Below are positions 35,019 through 48,600 of a DNA stretch of 64,000 bases, one piece after another. How positions within the stretch are numbered: position 1 is the first letter of the stretch; each line of letters opens with the position of its first letter. Below the pieces are notes generated by a model, which saw only the letters and a program-made list of their open reading frames with translations, had not been told where the DNA came from and searched no databases. Made by a program: the position numbers and the translations under genes. The stretch lies in the NCBI RefSeq assembly GCF_023278565.1, contig NC_064678.1, positions 62,001-126,000 on the forward strand, written 5' to 3'. The stretch comes from Colletotrichum lupini. Taxonomy: Eukaryota; Ascomycota; Sordariomycetes; Glomerellales; Glomerellaceae.

Positions 35019-38000
35019 CTAACTTTCTCTTTCTTTTATCGATTTAACCGCTACGGTTAGAAGTATAATTCGACCTCGGGCCCGTTTACTAAGTCGTCTC
35101 CTTTTCCCCCTTTTCTCTACTCTTTTTATATAACCTATTCCTCTATTTATATAATAACTTTTTTATTACTTACGAATTACTCTAATCCCTTATTTAATAC
35201 TACTTTTATAAAAGCGTTTGCGAGGTTATTTTTATTATTAATCTAACGGATCTTAAGTATCTCGTACCTTTTATATAATTACCTAAGGGCTATAATATCG
35301 ATTATAAGCCTCTTTTCTTTCGTCGTTCCTAATTTAATAAGGCATTCGTATAGCAAATAGGAATTTATATAAATAACCATTAGAATAGGTAAAAGGCTAA
35401 TTCGATCGGTAATCTTCCTTAGCGTCGTTAAAATCGCATAGGAGAGGTTAATATTATTAACTATACTATAAACCTCCGACGCTAATATACTTCTCGTTAC
35501 CCGCTTACTTTTAGTTAACGAATAGTAGATTATATTACCGTATATAATAAATTCGCTCTCGCTTATACTCTCGTTAGCTAGGATAATAATATACCCTAAT
35601 TACGAAGTAAGGTCGTTATTATTCATAAATAACCTATTAATAAAGACGTAGAGCTTACTAGTCATAAAGTCGATCGGGTAATAAACGAGACCTTAATTAA
35701 GATTTATTTATTACTACTTAAGCCGCTTATTAAGTACCTTAACGTCTTATTTAGTTAGATTTATAACCTACGCTACTTTAGTATAATTAAAAGTCGCCTT
35801 AAGTTAATAAATACTTATAATATATACCCCTCGCGCGAGCTTAACTTTATACTACTTTTTAATATTAATTATATTTAGATTAACGAGGTTAATCTTCTTA
35901 CCCTACCCCTTTTATTAAAAAACGACGGCTTCCTTTTTAATTATAAAAATCCCGCTGTTAAATACTAGGGGGGTATTTATTATAAGGACCTTTTTTAGCT
36001 TTGCTACGAAGCCCGCTTTTTAAAGCTCTTTATCCTCTTTTTTTATAAAGTTAATATTAAATAAGCTTAATATATCGTTAGTCTATATTCTAACGATCCT
36101 AAATTAGTTACCTTCGTACTCTGCGACTAGTAAGTACGGGTCGTACGTAGAGGTAATTATTAATAGTTAATTAATATAAAAATCGTAGTAAGTAGCTTAC
36201 TAATAAGTGCCCGATTTTACAAGCCTATATAGTAGCTTAAGTACTTTAATAATCGTGCCTTCTAAGTACTTACTAGCTATTTCCTTTAGTAAATGGGCTA
36301 GGATTTTCTTTATAAGCCCTGTGGCCGATTAGGTATAGGCCTAGGTAATATTACGGCTCTAAATCTTATATCCCTTCTTTCGTAGCGATACTATTAGTAC
36401 TATTATTAATCGTTAGCTATAGCGCTATATAGTAGGCGATTATATAAGTAGCGTTACCTTTTTAACATTACCGTACCCCTAGATTACGTATTTAAACTTC
36501 TTATACGGCTAGGGTATTCTTTTCCCTTTAATCTTACGAACTATTCGTAATTTAAATATGCAGAGGTTTATATATTTTTCTAAGTCGTATAAGATAAATT
36601 AATAGACCCCTCGATTATAAAAAGTATCTATTTCGATAAGATTTGATCCCTTATACGGCTTTTTAGTAGTTATAATTACGCTTTTTTTACGTAGTTTAAC
36701 CGCTAGCTCGAAATCGGCTTTCTCTTTTACTATATAAAAGGTATTAATTACCTCGTCGCTAGTAATAAATTGCCGCGTTAGGGCTTGCCGTTATAGTCTT
36801 TTACGACGTCTCGCTAGTAGTATTAGTACCCTTTTAGTAATTTCCTCTTCCTCGTCGTCTATTAGTACTATTACGACGATTTTATTAAGGATGATTTCCT
36901 ATACCTCTACCGCGGGTTATATAGTTTCCCTTAGCTCTTCTTCTTTTTATAAGTTAAAAATTACCTCGTTAGGATCTATATAGTACGGTCTAACTACTAT
37001 AATTAATACTTCGAGTAGCTAGTTACGATCTCTTGCGACTATATAAAAGCGCTCGTTAACGGAAATTAACTTATATAGCCTAGTTTATTATTAAGTAATT
37101 TCGCGCTATACTTATATATTTAAATTTAGCGGTATATTTAGATTATCCCCTATATCGGGCCTATTGCGCGTAGTAATTACCTCGTTAACTTATTTTTTTA
37201 TACTTACTTCGCGCAGTGCCCGTATTACTTTTTTAATTACTCGGGCTCGTTAGCTTATATCTAGCGATAGTAGCAAGGCTAAGGTTATTCTTAAATATAT
37301 TCTAAATACTAATAGCGTTAGTATAAGTCCGTTAGGCCCCATAGTATCGTTATAGTATTTAAATACTATCTAGAGGTATTCGTCGTTAGTAAAATCCGGA
37401 TTTTCCTCTTTAATAATTCTAAACGCCCTTTTTAACTACTAGTATACCCTTTTTACCTTTTTAATACTATAGTGCGCTTTAACGGGTACGACTTTTAGCT
37501 ATATACCGTAAGCCGTTATATTATCCCTAAATTTTATTAACTTAAAGCTAGTATTAGCGTCGGTTCTAATACCGTCTAGCGGTCCTTAGTATATATTAGT
37601 CTAGCTTTTTCGTAGGGCTACCCATATTATCTTTACTTATAGATCCCGGAGGAATTGCCCTATTTAGAAAGATATAACTACGTTGATTATATATAGTACT
37701 AGCCGACTATTTAAGTAGAAAATATTAATAACTATTTCCTAGTTAAAGTTAAGCTTATTACGTAATTTAAACTTAAATCTACGTAGGCTCTGCGTATTTA
37801 TTTAGCATTAGTAATATACTTTTATTAACTACTTTAGCGCCCCTATTTCGATATTATTATTATTTAATTTCTTTAAGAAGTTATATAGCCTCGTAACTAA
37901 CGGGTACCCAAATCTCTAGTAGAGTTTTCTAAGCTCACTTTCCGTTAAGTAATTAATTAACTTCGTATCGTTAATAAGCTTTATAAACGCATGCGCCTAT

Positions 38001-41000
38001 CGTCGTTTAACTACCTCGAAGTACTTATTACTAAAGATTCTATTCCTCGTGTTATTAAATATAATACCTAGTCGATCTATATCTTTTAAATATAAGAGAA
38101 ATAGGGTATTAACAGGTAAAATATAGAAAGTTATCGTTCTGAAGTGCGTCTTTACTTTTACTATACTTAGGGCGATGATTTCCTTACCTAGGCCGAAACT
38201 AATCCTCGTAATACCTACTATTAACGTATTAAGCGTTACTAATACGATCTTTTATAGCGCTTAGAATTGCCCTTTTCTTTTAGTTAACTATTACGATACC
38301 TTAGTATCTAAAATAATCCTATAAAAATCGTCTAGGCTATACTTTTTACTCGTATAAAATACTTATATAAGCTTAGTATTCGAGGGATCTAAATAGTATA
38401 AAAAGGACCCCTCTAGCTACCCCTAGATTTGCTTAGTACTATGTTCCTTTTCTTTAAATATCGAGAGAGATAGTATCTTCTCCTTAATTATTAAGAAAAT
38501 AGGCTTCGGCCCTATTAAATTCGCCCTTTTAGCCGCCTCCGTATCCGTTATTTAAAGGACCTTCCCTTACTATCCGTAAATAAAAGCCTACTTATTAAAA
38601 GCTTTTACTACCCTCTATTTATTTAGCCTCGTATATCCTCTAAAGGCTAACGGAGTAAAAAAAGAGTAGTTAATATCGTCGATTTCGTCGTAATCTAATT
38701 CGTTAGTATAAGGGGTAAGATTTTTTTTATTTTCTAAATCTTTTATAGGGGGTATATACTTTAGGCCGCTATTTTAGCTACTATTACTAAGTTCCGTACC
38801 CCCAGATCTACCCTTATATATAATAAGGAATTAGTTAAACCGACGAGGGCTAGTTTTACTATCTACTACCCTTAACTTTTTATACTATTTATACAATTTA
38901 GCACGCTCTTCCTTAGAGTAGTTATTTAACTAATATCTATCCTTTTTATAAATATAATATTACTTCTTTTATTACTCTACCCGTAAGTTAAATCTCTACT
39001 TATTTAACGAATCTAGGCCTTTTTATTAATAATTACTATATTTAGCCTCTTTTCCCTTCTTATTATACGTTCGATCGACCTAATATTATTAATAAGGGCC
39101 GTCGTATACTTAGAAATAGGTTTAGCGTAGCATTCTCGTTTTAATATTAAAGCTAGATTTTAGCCTCGAGTAGAGCGTCTTATAGTCTTCGGGTACTTAG
39201 TATAAGGTTATTTTTACTTCTAATATATACTAAACTACGGTATAAAGATATCCGACTTTCCGCTCGTTTATCCCCTTATTTAGCTAGGTTTTTGCTAGCT
39301 TATCGATTTAATCGATAAGCTCTTTAAAGATTTTTATTCGCAATTTACTTTTTATTATCCTAGCTATAAATACGAAAGAAATCGCTCGTAACTTAGATAG
39401 GAGCTCTAGGTTCTTATTATAGGTCTTAAAGCGGCTTCGGATTACGTTAATTATACTAAGAAAGTCGTTTTAATTAAGATTACGCACCGCTTTATAATAA
39501 TAATTAAAGGCTTTGCTTATGAGTACGATATTAATTACTAAATAGTACTAGTATTCCCTAATTCCGACTTTTTTATAATAATCGTAAAATATCGTTAGGG
39601 TTTTTTATAAGACCTTATACTTCCCCCCAAAGTATAATTTCTCTTTTAAAAAGATCTTCTTAAGGTCTATAAATTACCTCGTATTCGCTACTAGATTTTT
39701 AGTATTTATATACGATCCCTGCGTCGCTACGTAGTATTAATAACTTCGGGTCGTTTACCTCCTTTTTTATTAGCTAATCGGCGCCGAATTTCGTATTAAT
39801 AGTAGTAACGAGTTATAGATCGAAATAGGTAGAATTATTAATTATTATACTTTTAGTACTATATTTTGCCCCGGTATATCTTTTTATAATAATAGATTTC
39901 CGTTAGTAATTATAGGGAGGAAATCTAAGTCGTTTACCCTTTTTCTAAATTTATTAAAGCGATTATACGCTCTATCGACCTATGCCTAGTTTTATAATAC
40001 GAATTCCTTTTTTATAATTATCGCTACTAGTATTTCGTATAGTTTTTATAATTATAATTACGCTAGTAATACCCCTCGCCCATAGAGGAATTTATTAACT
40101 ACTTTTATAATTCTTAGGCTTGCGCTCGCGAACTATTCGTTTAGTTAGTAACTAAGGTCGTTTACGATTTCGTAAAATAGGGGTTGCCCCTATAGCCCCT
40201 TTTTCTTATAAACCTTAGTTAAATAGATTAATACCGCGTTAATTTACTTATTACTAAGCTAATTTACGATTTTATATATCTACGTCCCTTAATAGTCCGG
40301 GTTAATATTTACTTACTTATAAAGGATTAGGATTTTATTTAGGATCGGGTTTTATCCTCTCCTTCTTTACCCTAACTCGCTAAGGGTCGTGCTCTAGCTT
40401 ATGCCCGTATTAGTAATTACTAACGTATTTAATTTTAACGGGGATATATTTAATCCGCGCGCGGGTCGTAGTAAATCCGTACTTTCGCTACCTAACGAAT
40501 TTATCGGGGTTTAAAAAATTCCTACTTCTTCTCGCCGTCTCGCTACTATTCTCGTTTTTACTATTTTTAATAATTATTACTACCTTTTTAAATCGCTAGC
40601 TATCGTACTTACTAAGATCCTCCTTTTTATTTAATAAAAAAAGGTAGGTTTTAGTAGTTCTTTTTAATAATAGTAGCGGCAGACGTTTATATTATTATAA
40701 GAAGATATAGTAATTAGTCTCGGGATCTTTATTAGTTACCGATTTTCGCTATCCTATATACTTCTAGCTTCCTAAGCCTCGTACTCTCTATAATCTCTAA
40801 ATAACTTCTTTAATTAATTTCTTAAAATTAACTTCTTTAATTAATTTCTTAAAATTAGTAATCTCGCGCCGGGAGCTAGTATAAAAAAGAAGCCCTTTAG
40901 TAGCCCTTTAGAAAATTCTTTTCTTTTCCCCTTAGATCCTCGTCTTTTTAGCCTTTTCTTAAGCTAATAATAACTCTAGCAGGAGGTTATAGGACTACTT

Positions 41001-41544
41001 TAGGGTAGCCGCCTTCTTCCTAAGTTAATTTCTAAGATCCGTAATACTCTTAGTTCGATATTATAAAGACCTCTAAATCCCCTCTTCCCTCGTTAAACTA
41101 TTCCCTATACTATATTCTTAAATAATACTTAGGAAGTAATTAAGGGAGCTATAAAGAGGTCGTTTAGATCGCGGGCTTAAGGTCGTATTTATAAAATCTT
41201 CGTAATAATAGACTTTCTTATATACTATAGATCTCTTAGCTTAATAGCTCCTATAGGGTTACTTTTACCGCTAAGTAAGAATATTTATATTTAGAGATCC
41301 CCTTTTTTAATCGCGCGGTACTCTTTTATACCGTACTTTTACTAATTTAATTAGTTAATTTCTAATTACGGGCCGGTTATAAAAAAGTCGTTTAGTAAAA
41401 AAGCTACTCGGGGCGATAGTAAAAGGCTAGTTATTTAAGTAGTTTTATTAATTAACGTAGTTTAACGTAGTAAACGTCGACCTCTCGTAAGTAATAAAGG
41501 GCTACGATTACTTAATTCCGTACGGTATTTAAAAATCGCCCCCT

Positions 41545-41833
41545 TTTTCGTTTATTTCCGTAAAGTTAATTAGTACAAATCTCTTATCCCGTGCGGTATT
41601 AAGAAGTCGTCTCTTTTACGTAATAAGATACCTTACCGATCTATAATAATAGAATTTAATTACTAATTAGTATTAGTATCCCTATTATATTTTCGTTTAT
41701 TTCCGTAAGTTAATTAGTACAAATCTCTTATCCCGTGCGGTATTAAGAAGTCGTCTCTTTTACGTAATAAGATACCTTACCGATCTATAATAATAGAATT
41801 TAATTACTAATTAGTATTAGTATCCCTATTATA
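41545..41833. repeat. Tandem duplication of about 145 bp across the internal/LTR junction of Copia B
   Basis: 41545-41689 and 41690-41833 are identical except for one missing A. The first unit includes the first 19 bp of the LTR (41671-41689), so the duplicated block spans the primer-site/LTR boundary. Confidence 0.93.
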
Positions 41834-42019
41834 AAGTAGTTAGTTCGAACTATAGTTAATAAAGAGATTAATTAAACTATATAAATATTTGCGTAGTAAG
41901 TATAAAAAGGAGGTTCTAACCGTAAGTTAGGCTAGCTACGATAATCGTAAATAGGGCCCCTAATTAGCCCCTGCGCAGTCGGCTATATGCTGCGGTCGAA
42001 TTGGACTTCTAATCCGATA
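41815..42019 (-). repeat. Right LTR of Copia B
   Basis: 205 bp; the start is mutated to TATTAG. The last about 60 bp are much less RIP-mutated than in the left copy. TSD GTGAG at 42020-42024. Confidence 0.92.
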
Positions 42020-42590
42020 GTGAGGAAGCGGACGGAATGTGGGGAATTGGAAGCTGTGAAGGGATTCTTACTTGAATTGGTTTCGCAGAGTTGATAATGT
42101 TTAGGGGCATCTACTATGATATGAACCCCAGTACGGTAATACTTCGTATGAACAGTTGCTCTAACACGTTGTAGTATAAGGTTCGAGTTGTGATGCTTTA
42201 GTTTAAATGTTGCTTTTTATTAACCGCGCGACGGCAGGAGACTTCTGTCACGTCGGTAAGCGGATACCATCCCCCGTTATTAGTCGAATACCCTAATTGG
42301 AACACATTAACTATGCAAAAGTAAAGACGCAAGATACCTATTCAACAGACCGGCGGATTAAACCGAATGGTACAAGCCTCGGTAACTAATCCGGGCAGGT
42401 GACAGACCTTCTTCTTTAGGCAACTTTTGGTGGTTAGCGCCTGGTGTTTAGGCTATATTAACTTTTACTACTATTCCACGCAAGTCGTTACAAGGGCCTA
42501 GCACGGCAAATTTGGCGGAGTTTAAACCTTTAGACTAAGGTACTAATTGTACTTTACTGGGAGGAGGGGGCAGGTCGCTTCCCCTATAAT
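42020..42590. promoter_or_regulatory. Former upstream region of the methyltransferase, now stranded between transposons
   Basis: About 570 bp of normal-GC DNA bounded by the GTGAG duplication of Copia B on the left and the AT-rich DNA element on the right. By removing Copia B this abuts the methyltransferase start, so it is probably half of the original methyltransferase-PKS divergent promoter. No ORF. Confidence 0.6.
42380..42393. promoter_or_regulatory. Candidate Zn2Cys6 binding site CGG-N8-CCG
   Basis: CGGTAACTAATCCG has the inverted CGG triplets used by fungal Zn2Cys6 regulators. The half CGGATTA also occurs in the opposite sense at 42354-42360. The match is short; context (cluster promoter) is the main support. 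Confidence 0.3.
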
Positions 42591-42658
42591 GCTCGAAGTA
42601 CTATTGATAGTAGTAGTTATAAATACGATAGTTACTAACTAAATTACCGTTACTAAAT

Positions 42659-42688
42659 AGTTATTAAGAGTTTTAGGAGTTATAAGTA
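42659..42688 (+). repeat. Left arm of 30-bp inverted repeat
   Basis: Exact reverse complement of 52429-52458; begins AGTTATTAAGAG, ends TTATAAGTA. Confidence 0.9.
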
Positions 42689-45600
42689 GGTTATGTTCCT
42701 CCTATATAAATCTAAGTAAAGGTAATATTAAGCGAAAATATATAATTAATAATAGGTATTATATTAATTCGAATATTATAAACACCTTCTCTATATTATT
42801 ATAACTTATATTATTTTTTTTAAAATTATTATAGTACTAGTACCGTTGGTAAGTAGCTATTATAATATTATTATTACTTTTTAGGGCCTTTAGTAGTCTC
42901 CTCTTGCTATTAGTACTGCCTAGGGGACTCTTTGCGCTATTAGTACTATTAGTACTATTAATACTATTACTACTCTAGCTACGCGCTTACTAAGTTAATA
43001 TACTCCTTATCACTAAGCTCGGGCTAAAAAAAAAGAGAGATTATTAGTTAGTTATTTATTATTAAAGAGAAACAGGCTAAATCCTCCAACTTTAATACTT
43101 CAAAGAGCATAGCGCTCGATTATAATATTAATAATAATAATAAAGGGGCTCGGGCTATTATTACTATTAGAGGCTATAATAAATAAGCGGGGTAGTTTAA
43201 GTAAAAAAAATTAATATAATTAATATACTATAATTTAGCTTAAAAAAAGGGTATTATATTTAGCGAAGAAAAAAATGATATAATATTTAATATAATATAT
43301 ATTTTTAATATAATATATAATATATAATATGTAATGTGTATATATTTATAAATATTGCGAGATTAGTAAGATAGATATAGTAGAGAGACCTATTATAGAA
43401 CTTAGTACTTACTCGCCCGTTTAGGGTACTAAAGTTAGAAGACCGCTCTAAGTAAAAGGGCTAGTAGAGTATTAAATACTATATAAAGTATTATATAAAG
43501 CTTATTTCCCTTTGGGGTCCGGTCCGCCTCATTAGGGGCCATCTTTGCCTTCACGGGCAAGCTAGTCTATTAGGGTTAATATCGAGTATCTTTATTACGT
43601 AATAAACTTTATAACTAATAATAGCCGGCCGCAGCCGTTACTAAAACGATCTTACTATAATATATTAATCGCCCTCTAAATAGCTAAAAACTACCCCCTA
43701 CTTTCCGCCTTATTTAATAACTCTAGAATATCCCTTTTAGTTTTTCCTAACCTACTCCTATACTACGTTTTTAAAATATTAATAATACTCTAGAGTTAGT
43801 TAGGTATTTTAAAACTACTATATTATATAAGCTAAGCGCCTATTAGGGTAATAGCTATATTAATATATATTTTTCTAATTTTTAAGTTAATAATATTTAA
43901 TCCGTATTCCTTAAGATAGCCGTATTATAGTTCGGGGTCCTTTAATATAATACTTATAAAATCGAACTTCTAGTTATTAAAAAAGCCCTAGGGGTCGATA
44001 ATAACTATACGTCTCGGTATTTTAATAATATATATTTAAAAATAAGTAAACGATTTAATAATAATAATAATAGTAATAATAATAGGGTAATAGTAATAAG
44101 GCGATAGTAATAGGGTAATAGTAATAAGATAATAATAATAAATAATAAGAGAAGTAGCGTTTTTCGATTTTAATAAAAAAAACGAAGTAACGAATATATA
44201 TATATATATGCGAGTCGAAGTTAAAAGCGTATATTAATAAGGTCGGTATTATTTTTAATAACGGTAATAAGGGTATTTCTAATACTATATTATTATAAGT
44301 TATTATTACTTAGGGAGTAGTAAACTTAGCTAAGTAAGTAGCTTATAAAGTAGTAGCGTCGGGTACTTAATATCGCTATTAATAATCCATAATTATAAAC
44401 TTTATAAAAAGGAAAGTTAAAAAGTTAAAAAATCTAAAAAAAATAGTCTATCGAAATAGTAGGAGTATTTATTAATACTATGTATTAATACTATATAATC
44501 GATATTAAGAACCGCCCGAGTAACTAGTAAAGGTAGAATAAAAAAAACAAATAAAGCTTATTTACGGTTATATAAGCTATAAGAAGAAAATAAATAGCGA
44601 GGGTTACTAAGCGGCTAGATAGGAGCTATTATATAGTTAGTATATTAATATAATTATACTTTACTAAGGTAAGTATTATATAGTTAGCTTTTATAATTAA
44701 TATATATATAATTAAGTTTAAATCGGTTACCTATACTTAATACGTTTTTAAAAGACGGGCCATAAGTAGCGCCGACTCGCCTCTAGGTAAGGGACTATAT
44801 ACTAATAATATACCGCTTATCCTCTTTTATAGTAGTTTAGTTCGTAACCCTTAAGCCTAAGTTTATATATTAATATATTATCCCTCCTTTCCTCCCTCTT
44901 ATAGCCTCTATATTTTCTTATTATATATCCGTTATACTAGTAGTAAGCTATACTAATCTCTTTATACTAAAGCGAGAGGGTCGAACTTATATAATTAGTA
45001 CTATATTAATATTAAAAAAGATAGAGATAGCTAAGTACTTAAATAAGTATATATATAGTAAATTAATTACGGTAAGCGCTATACTATATAAAAAGAGAGC
45101 TAAGTAAGGTATTAGTTATAGTAGTAGTATTAGACTTATTAGTCGACTCGTAAGTATTATAAGTACTATTTATTTTAAGGTTACGATACGAACTATTACT
45201 AATACTAGCGGTATTAGTAAAAGGATTATATAACTCGGTCTATATAATATTATTAATAAAGTTAGATATAGAAAGACGACTACTTCTAGTACCTCTAGTA
45301 CTAATATTCGAAGTAAAAGAACTAGGGGTAGGTCTACGTAAATAGAAATTACGAATAAGAGCTTAAGTAATATAGTTAATAGGGGGTAGCGGGGGAGCCT
45401 TATTATTTTATATATAGCGGTAAGTATAACGCTTAATACCCGAGGTACGACTACTAATAATAAGGTCTCTTTTTTTCTAAATAAAGAGCTCTTTATTAAT
45501 ATTTATAAAATAATTTATAATAGTAAGGCCTTTATAAGTATTACGGATCTTAATATAGAAATTCTTATTTATAATACGCTTCTCGCTTTTAAAAATATCT

Positions 45601-48600
45601 TTATTAAGCTCCTTTTTATAGTTAATATACTCGAATATTATAAGAGCTAAGGTAGTAAAGACGATACGAATAAAATAATAAAGTAGGGACTACTAATTAG
45701 GGAAAGTAACTTCGTAATTAATAAAGGACTTAATAAAGCGCTAAATAGTAATAAAAGTAATCTTATTTAGCTAGCTAAGTAATAAGTTATATATAGTTTA
45801 GCGAGCGCTAGTATTATTATTTAAATTACTAAGCTTAGGATATAATTTAAAGACTTTAGTATAATTATTAAAAAAGCGATTATATTAATTAAAAAAGTAA
45901 ATAAAGAGGAACTTATATTAAAAGTCCTAGTACTAAGTAGTATATAGCTTATAGAGCTTAATAACCTTTTTAAATAATAAAATATAGTCCTTAAATACTT
46001 TATAAATAATATTTATAATAAACTTATTATTATAAAAAAGGAGCTAGTTCTAATAATACTCTAAATCTAACTTATTATATAATATAGTATAAGTCTTTTT
46101 GGGAATATTAGTAAGAGCGTGTACTATATTAATAATAATTATAAAGTTATTAACTTTTTTTATAGTAGCCTTTTTATTACCCTTCTTAATCTTTTTAAGG
46201 GGGGTATTATTATTAAAAAGGGTAAGGGTATTATTATTATTAATAATAAGGCGCTAGTCTAGAGTATTTTTAAGAGCGATATTATTAACGTAATAAGTTT
46301 TAAAAAAAAGCCGGGGTTATTAATAGCTAAGGTAATAATATACTAATTATAGTTAATAACCTTAGTAATTAGGGCATTTTAATAAAATATATTAGTTAGA
46401 TAATATTAAAATAAATAAGAAGAGTAATTATAATATTTACTTAACGAATAAAAGGGGTCTCTAGGGGAGGTAGTAGAGTAGGGTTAATTTATATAGCCTC
46501 GGGCTTAGGCTTAGGCTCTGGCTCTTTATACTTAAGCTCCTTATTATATAGCTATTATTATTACTACTTAATAAAAAGGGACTCGTTATACTTAGCTTAA
46601 AACTAAGCTTTAGTAGAGCGATGCGTATTCTTTTTACGCTTATTACTTTTATTACCTCTTTTAGTTTAATTATAGGGAGGTATAATAATTAATTATAAAG
46701 ATATAGTAAGTAGTATATTATAAATAGGTAGAGTAAGGATACGTAATAAGTAAGGTAAGTTAGGTAGTAAAAGAATAAGCTATTTATATTAATTTAATAG
46801 ACTAACTTATAATAAGTATAGAAAAAGGAAAAAAGGAAAGGTTTAGAAGCGCGGGTAGAGGGCTAGATAAGTTAATTTTTTATTCTTATTTAATAAGTAC
46901 GTATATACGCGAGATAAGTAATTAAAAAAAATTAATAAAGGGCCTAAGTAGTAGTAAATAAGTAAATTAATAATAAAGATATAAATATGTGCTTATAAGT
47001 AGTAGTAATAGAGGTATGTTAGCTCGGTAAGGGCCCGGTTAGCTTAGTAAGAGTTATATAACCCTACTTTTACGGCCTTTTTCCTCTACTAGTTAACTAC
47101 TTACTACTACCTAATTTCTTAACCTACCTTTTTAATACTTATAATAGGTATTTTGTAATCTAACTACGTTAAATTATTATTAAAAAAATAATATAAATAT
47201 ACGCGACGCCTCTACTTACTGCGACGCCTCTATTTATTACGACGATAGGTAAACGTAAAAAGCTTTTTGTTAATATACTTGCGGATAATATTGCCCTAGG
47301 TTACTACTAAAGGGCGCCTTAGCTTAGCGCTAACTAAGTATCTTAATTAAGTATTAACTAATCGGTTTCTTAATTATAAAACTACGATAGTAATATTAAT
47401 ATAAGAATAAAAGCCGATATTAGTTACTAAATAGACGCTAAGATAGATAATAGTAATATAATAAATAATATAGAAAATAAGGGCGAGGTATTTAATACTA
47501 ATTCTATATATATTATAAATAAGCTCGTATTTTATTAAGGATAATTAGGATATAACTAACTATAATCTAAGCAGCGCAATTAATCTTAATAATATCGACC
47601 CTAATAAAGTTAATAAAGCTAGGGCTAACGGTAATTTACTAACTAGATTTAATATAAAAAAAGCTAATATTACTAGGGTATATAATAATCGTATTTTTAA
47701 AGAAGATAATATTAATAACCTAGATACTTAGCCCTTTAATAAGACTAACGATAAGGATAATACTTTTTTTTTATAAAAAACTATATTACTATCCGTACTA
47801 GCCCTTTTTTAAAAGAGCGTATTATAATAAAAGGGTATTAAGAACTCGATAATAATATTTTAAAACTAATCCCCTATTATTAAAATAAGTTTATTTAGTT
47901 ATCGGACTTCGAGCTTAGGCTTAGCTTTTTTTTTTATATTTTTAGTAATAATCGTACGGAGTATATTACTCTTTATTAACTTCTTTTTATTTTTTTTAAT
48001 ATTAAGGGAGCTACTAAGTAGGCTATTAAGAAGCTTTTTATATAATTAGTATTTTTAAAAATTCGTATTTTTTAAAAATTCTTTTTAATCCTTATATAAA
48101 AAGCGGAGGTATTATTAATACTTAAAAAGCTTTTCATAATACGAGTATTCTATAAGTTAAATAAATAAGAGATTATAAAAAGGGGTATTATATTAAACTT
48201 ATTTATTATTAACTCTTAGGTAATATTTATTAACTTCTTATTATCTAACGTAGCTAATAATATATATCGAGGATTAGTATATTTTATTAATATATTTATT
48301 AAGCTTTTTAAGTTATATAGTTAAGTATTGTTAGTATATATTACGTCTAGCGAGTTTACGTATATTATTAATAACGAGAATAAAGAGACTAATATAGTTT
48401 TATTATTAGACTTTATTATATATGAATACCTCGACCCCTTTTATATTTACTAAGAAGCTAACTAAATAAATAAAGAGAAGCTATACTATAGCTATATTTA
48501 TACTATTAGCTATAATTATTAAAACGACTTTTATATTATTAAGAAGGGTAATATCGTAATTTAAATCTAAAAGATCTTTTTTTATATTAATAATTAATAC

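Larger units (their letters stand above)
34814..42019 (-). mobile_element. Ty1/Copia LTR retrotransposon B, complete length, RIP-degraded
   Basis: Two 205-bp LTRs (34814-35018 and 41815-42019) start TGTTAGTATCCC / TATTAGTATCCC and are flanked by the 5-bp duplication GTGAG (34809-34813, 42020-42024). A purine tract (AAAGAAAGAGAAAG on the minus strand) lies beside the left LTR, so the element reads on the minus strand. From about 36400 down to 36060 that strand keeps a fungal Copia RT pattern: SRNIT-AYT, then KILAHLxKEIASKYxEGTIIKVLKxLY, TYDPxLLVAEYEGN and a TNDILSL box that would be the TDD-type catalytic motif before G-to-A change. Stops fall at Q/W positions. It differs in LTR and sequence from Copia A. 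Confidence 0.94.

Noticed and set aside
44056..44130. AAT/TAG-rich simple repeat-like stretch
   Set aside because: Probably former coding repeats turned to AT by RIP; no regular unit long enough to call.
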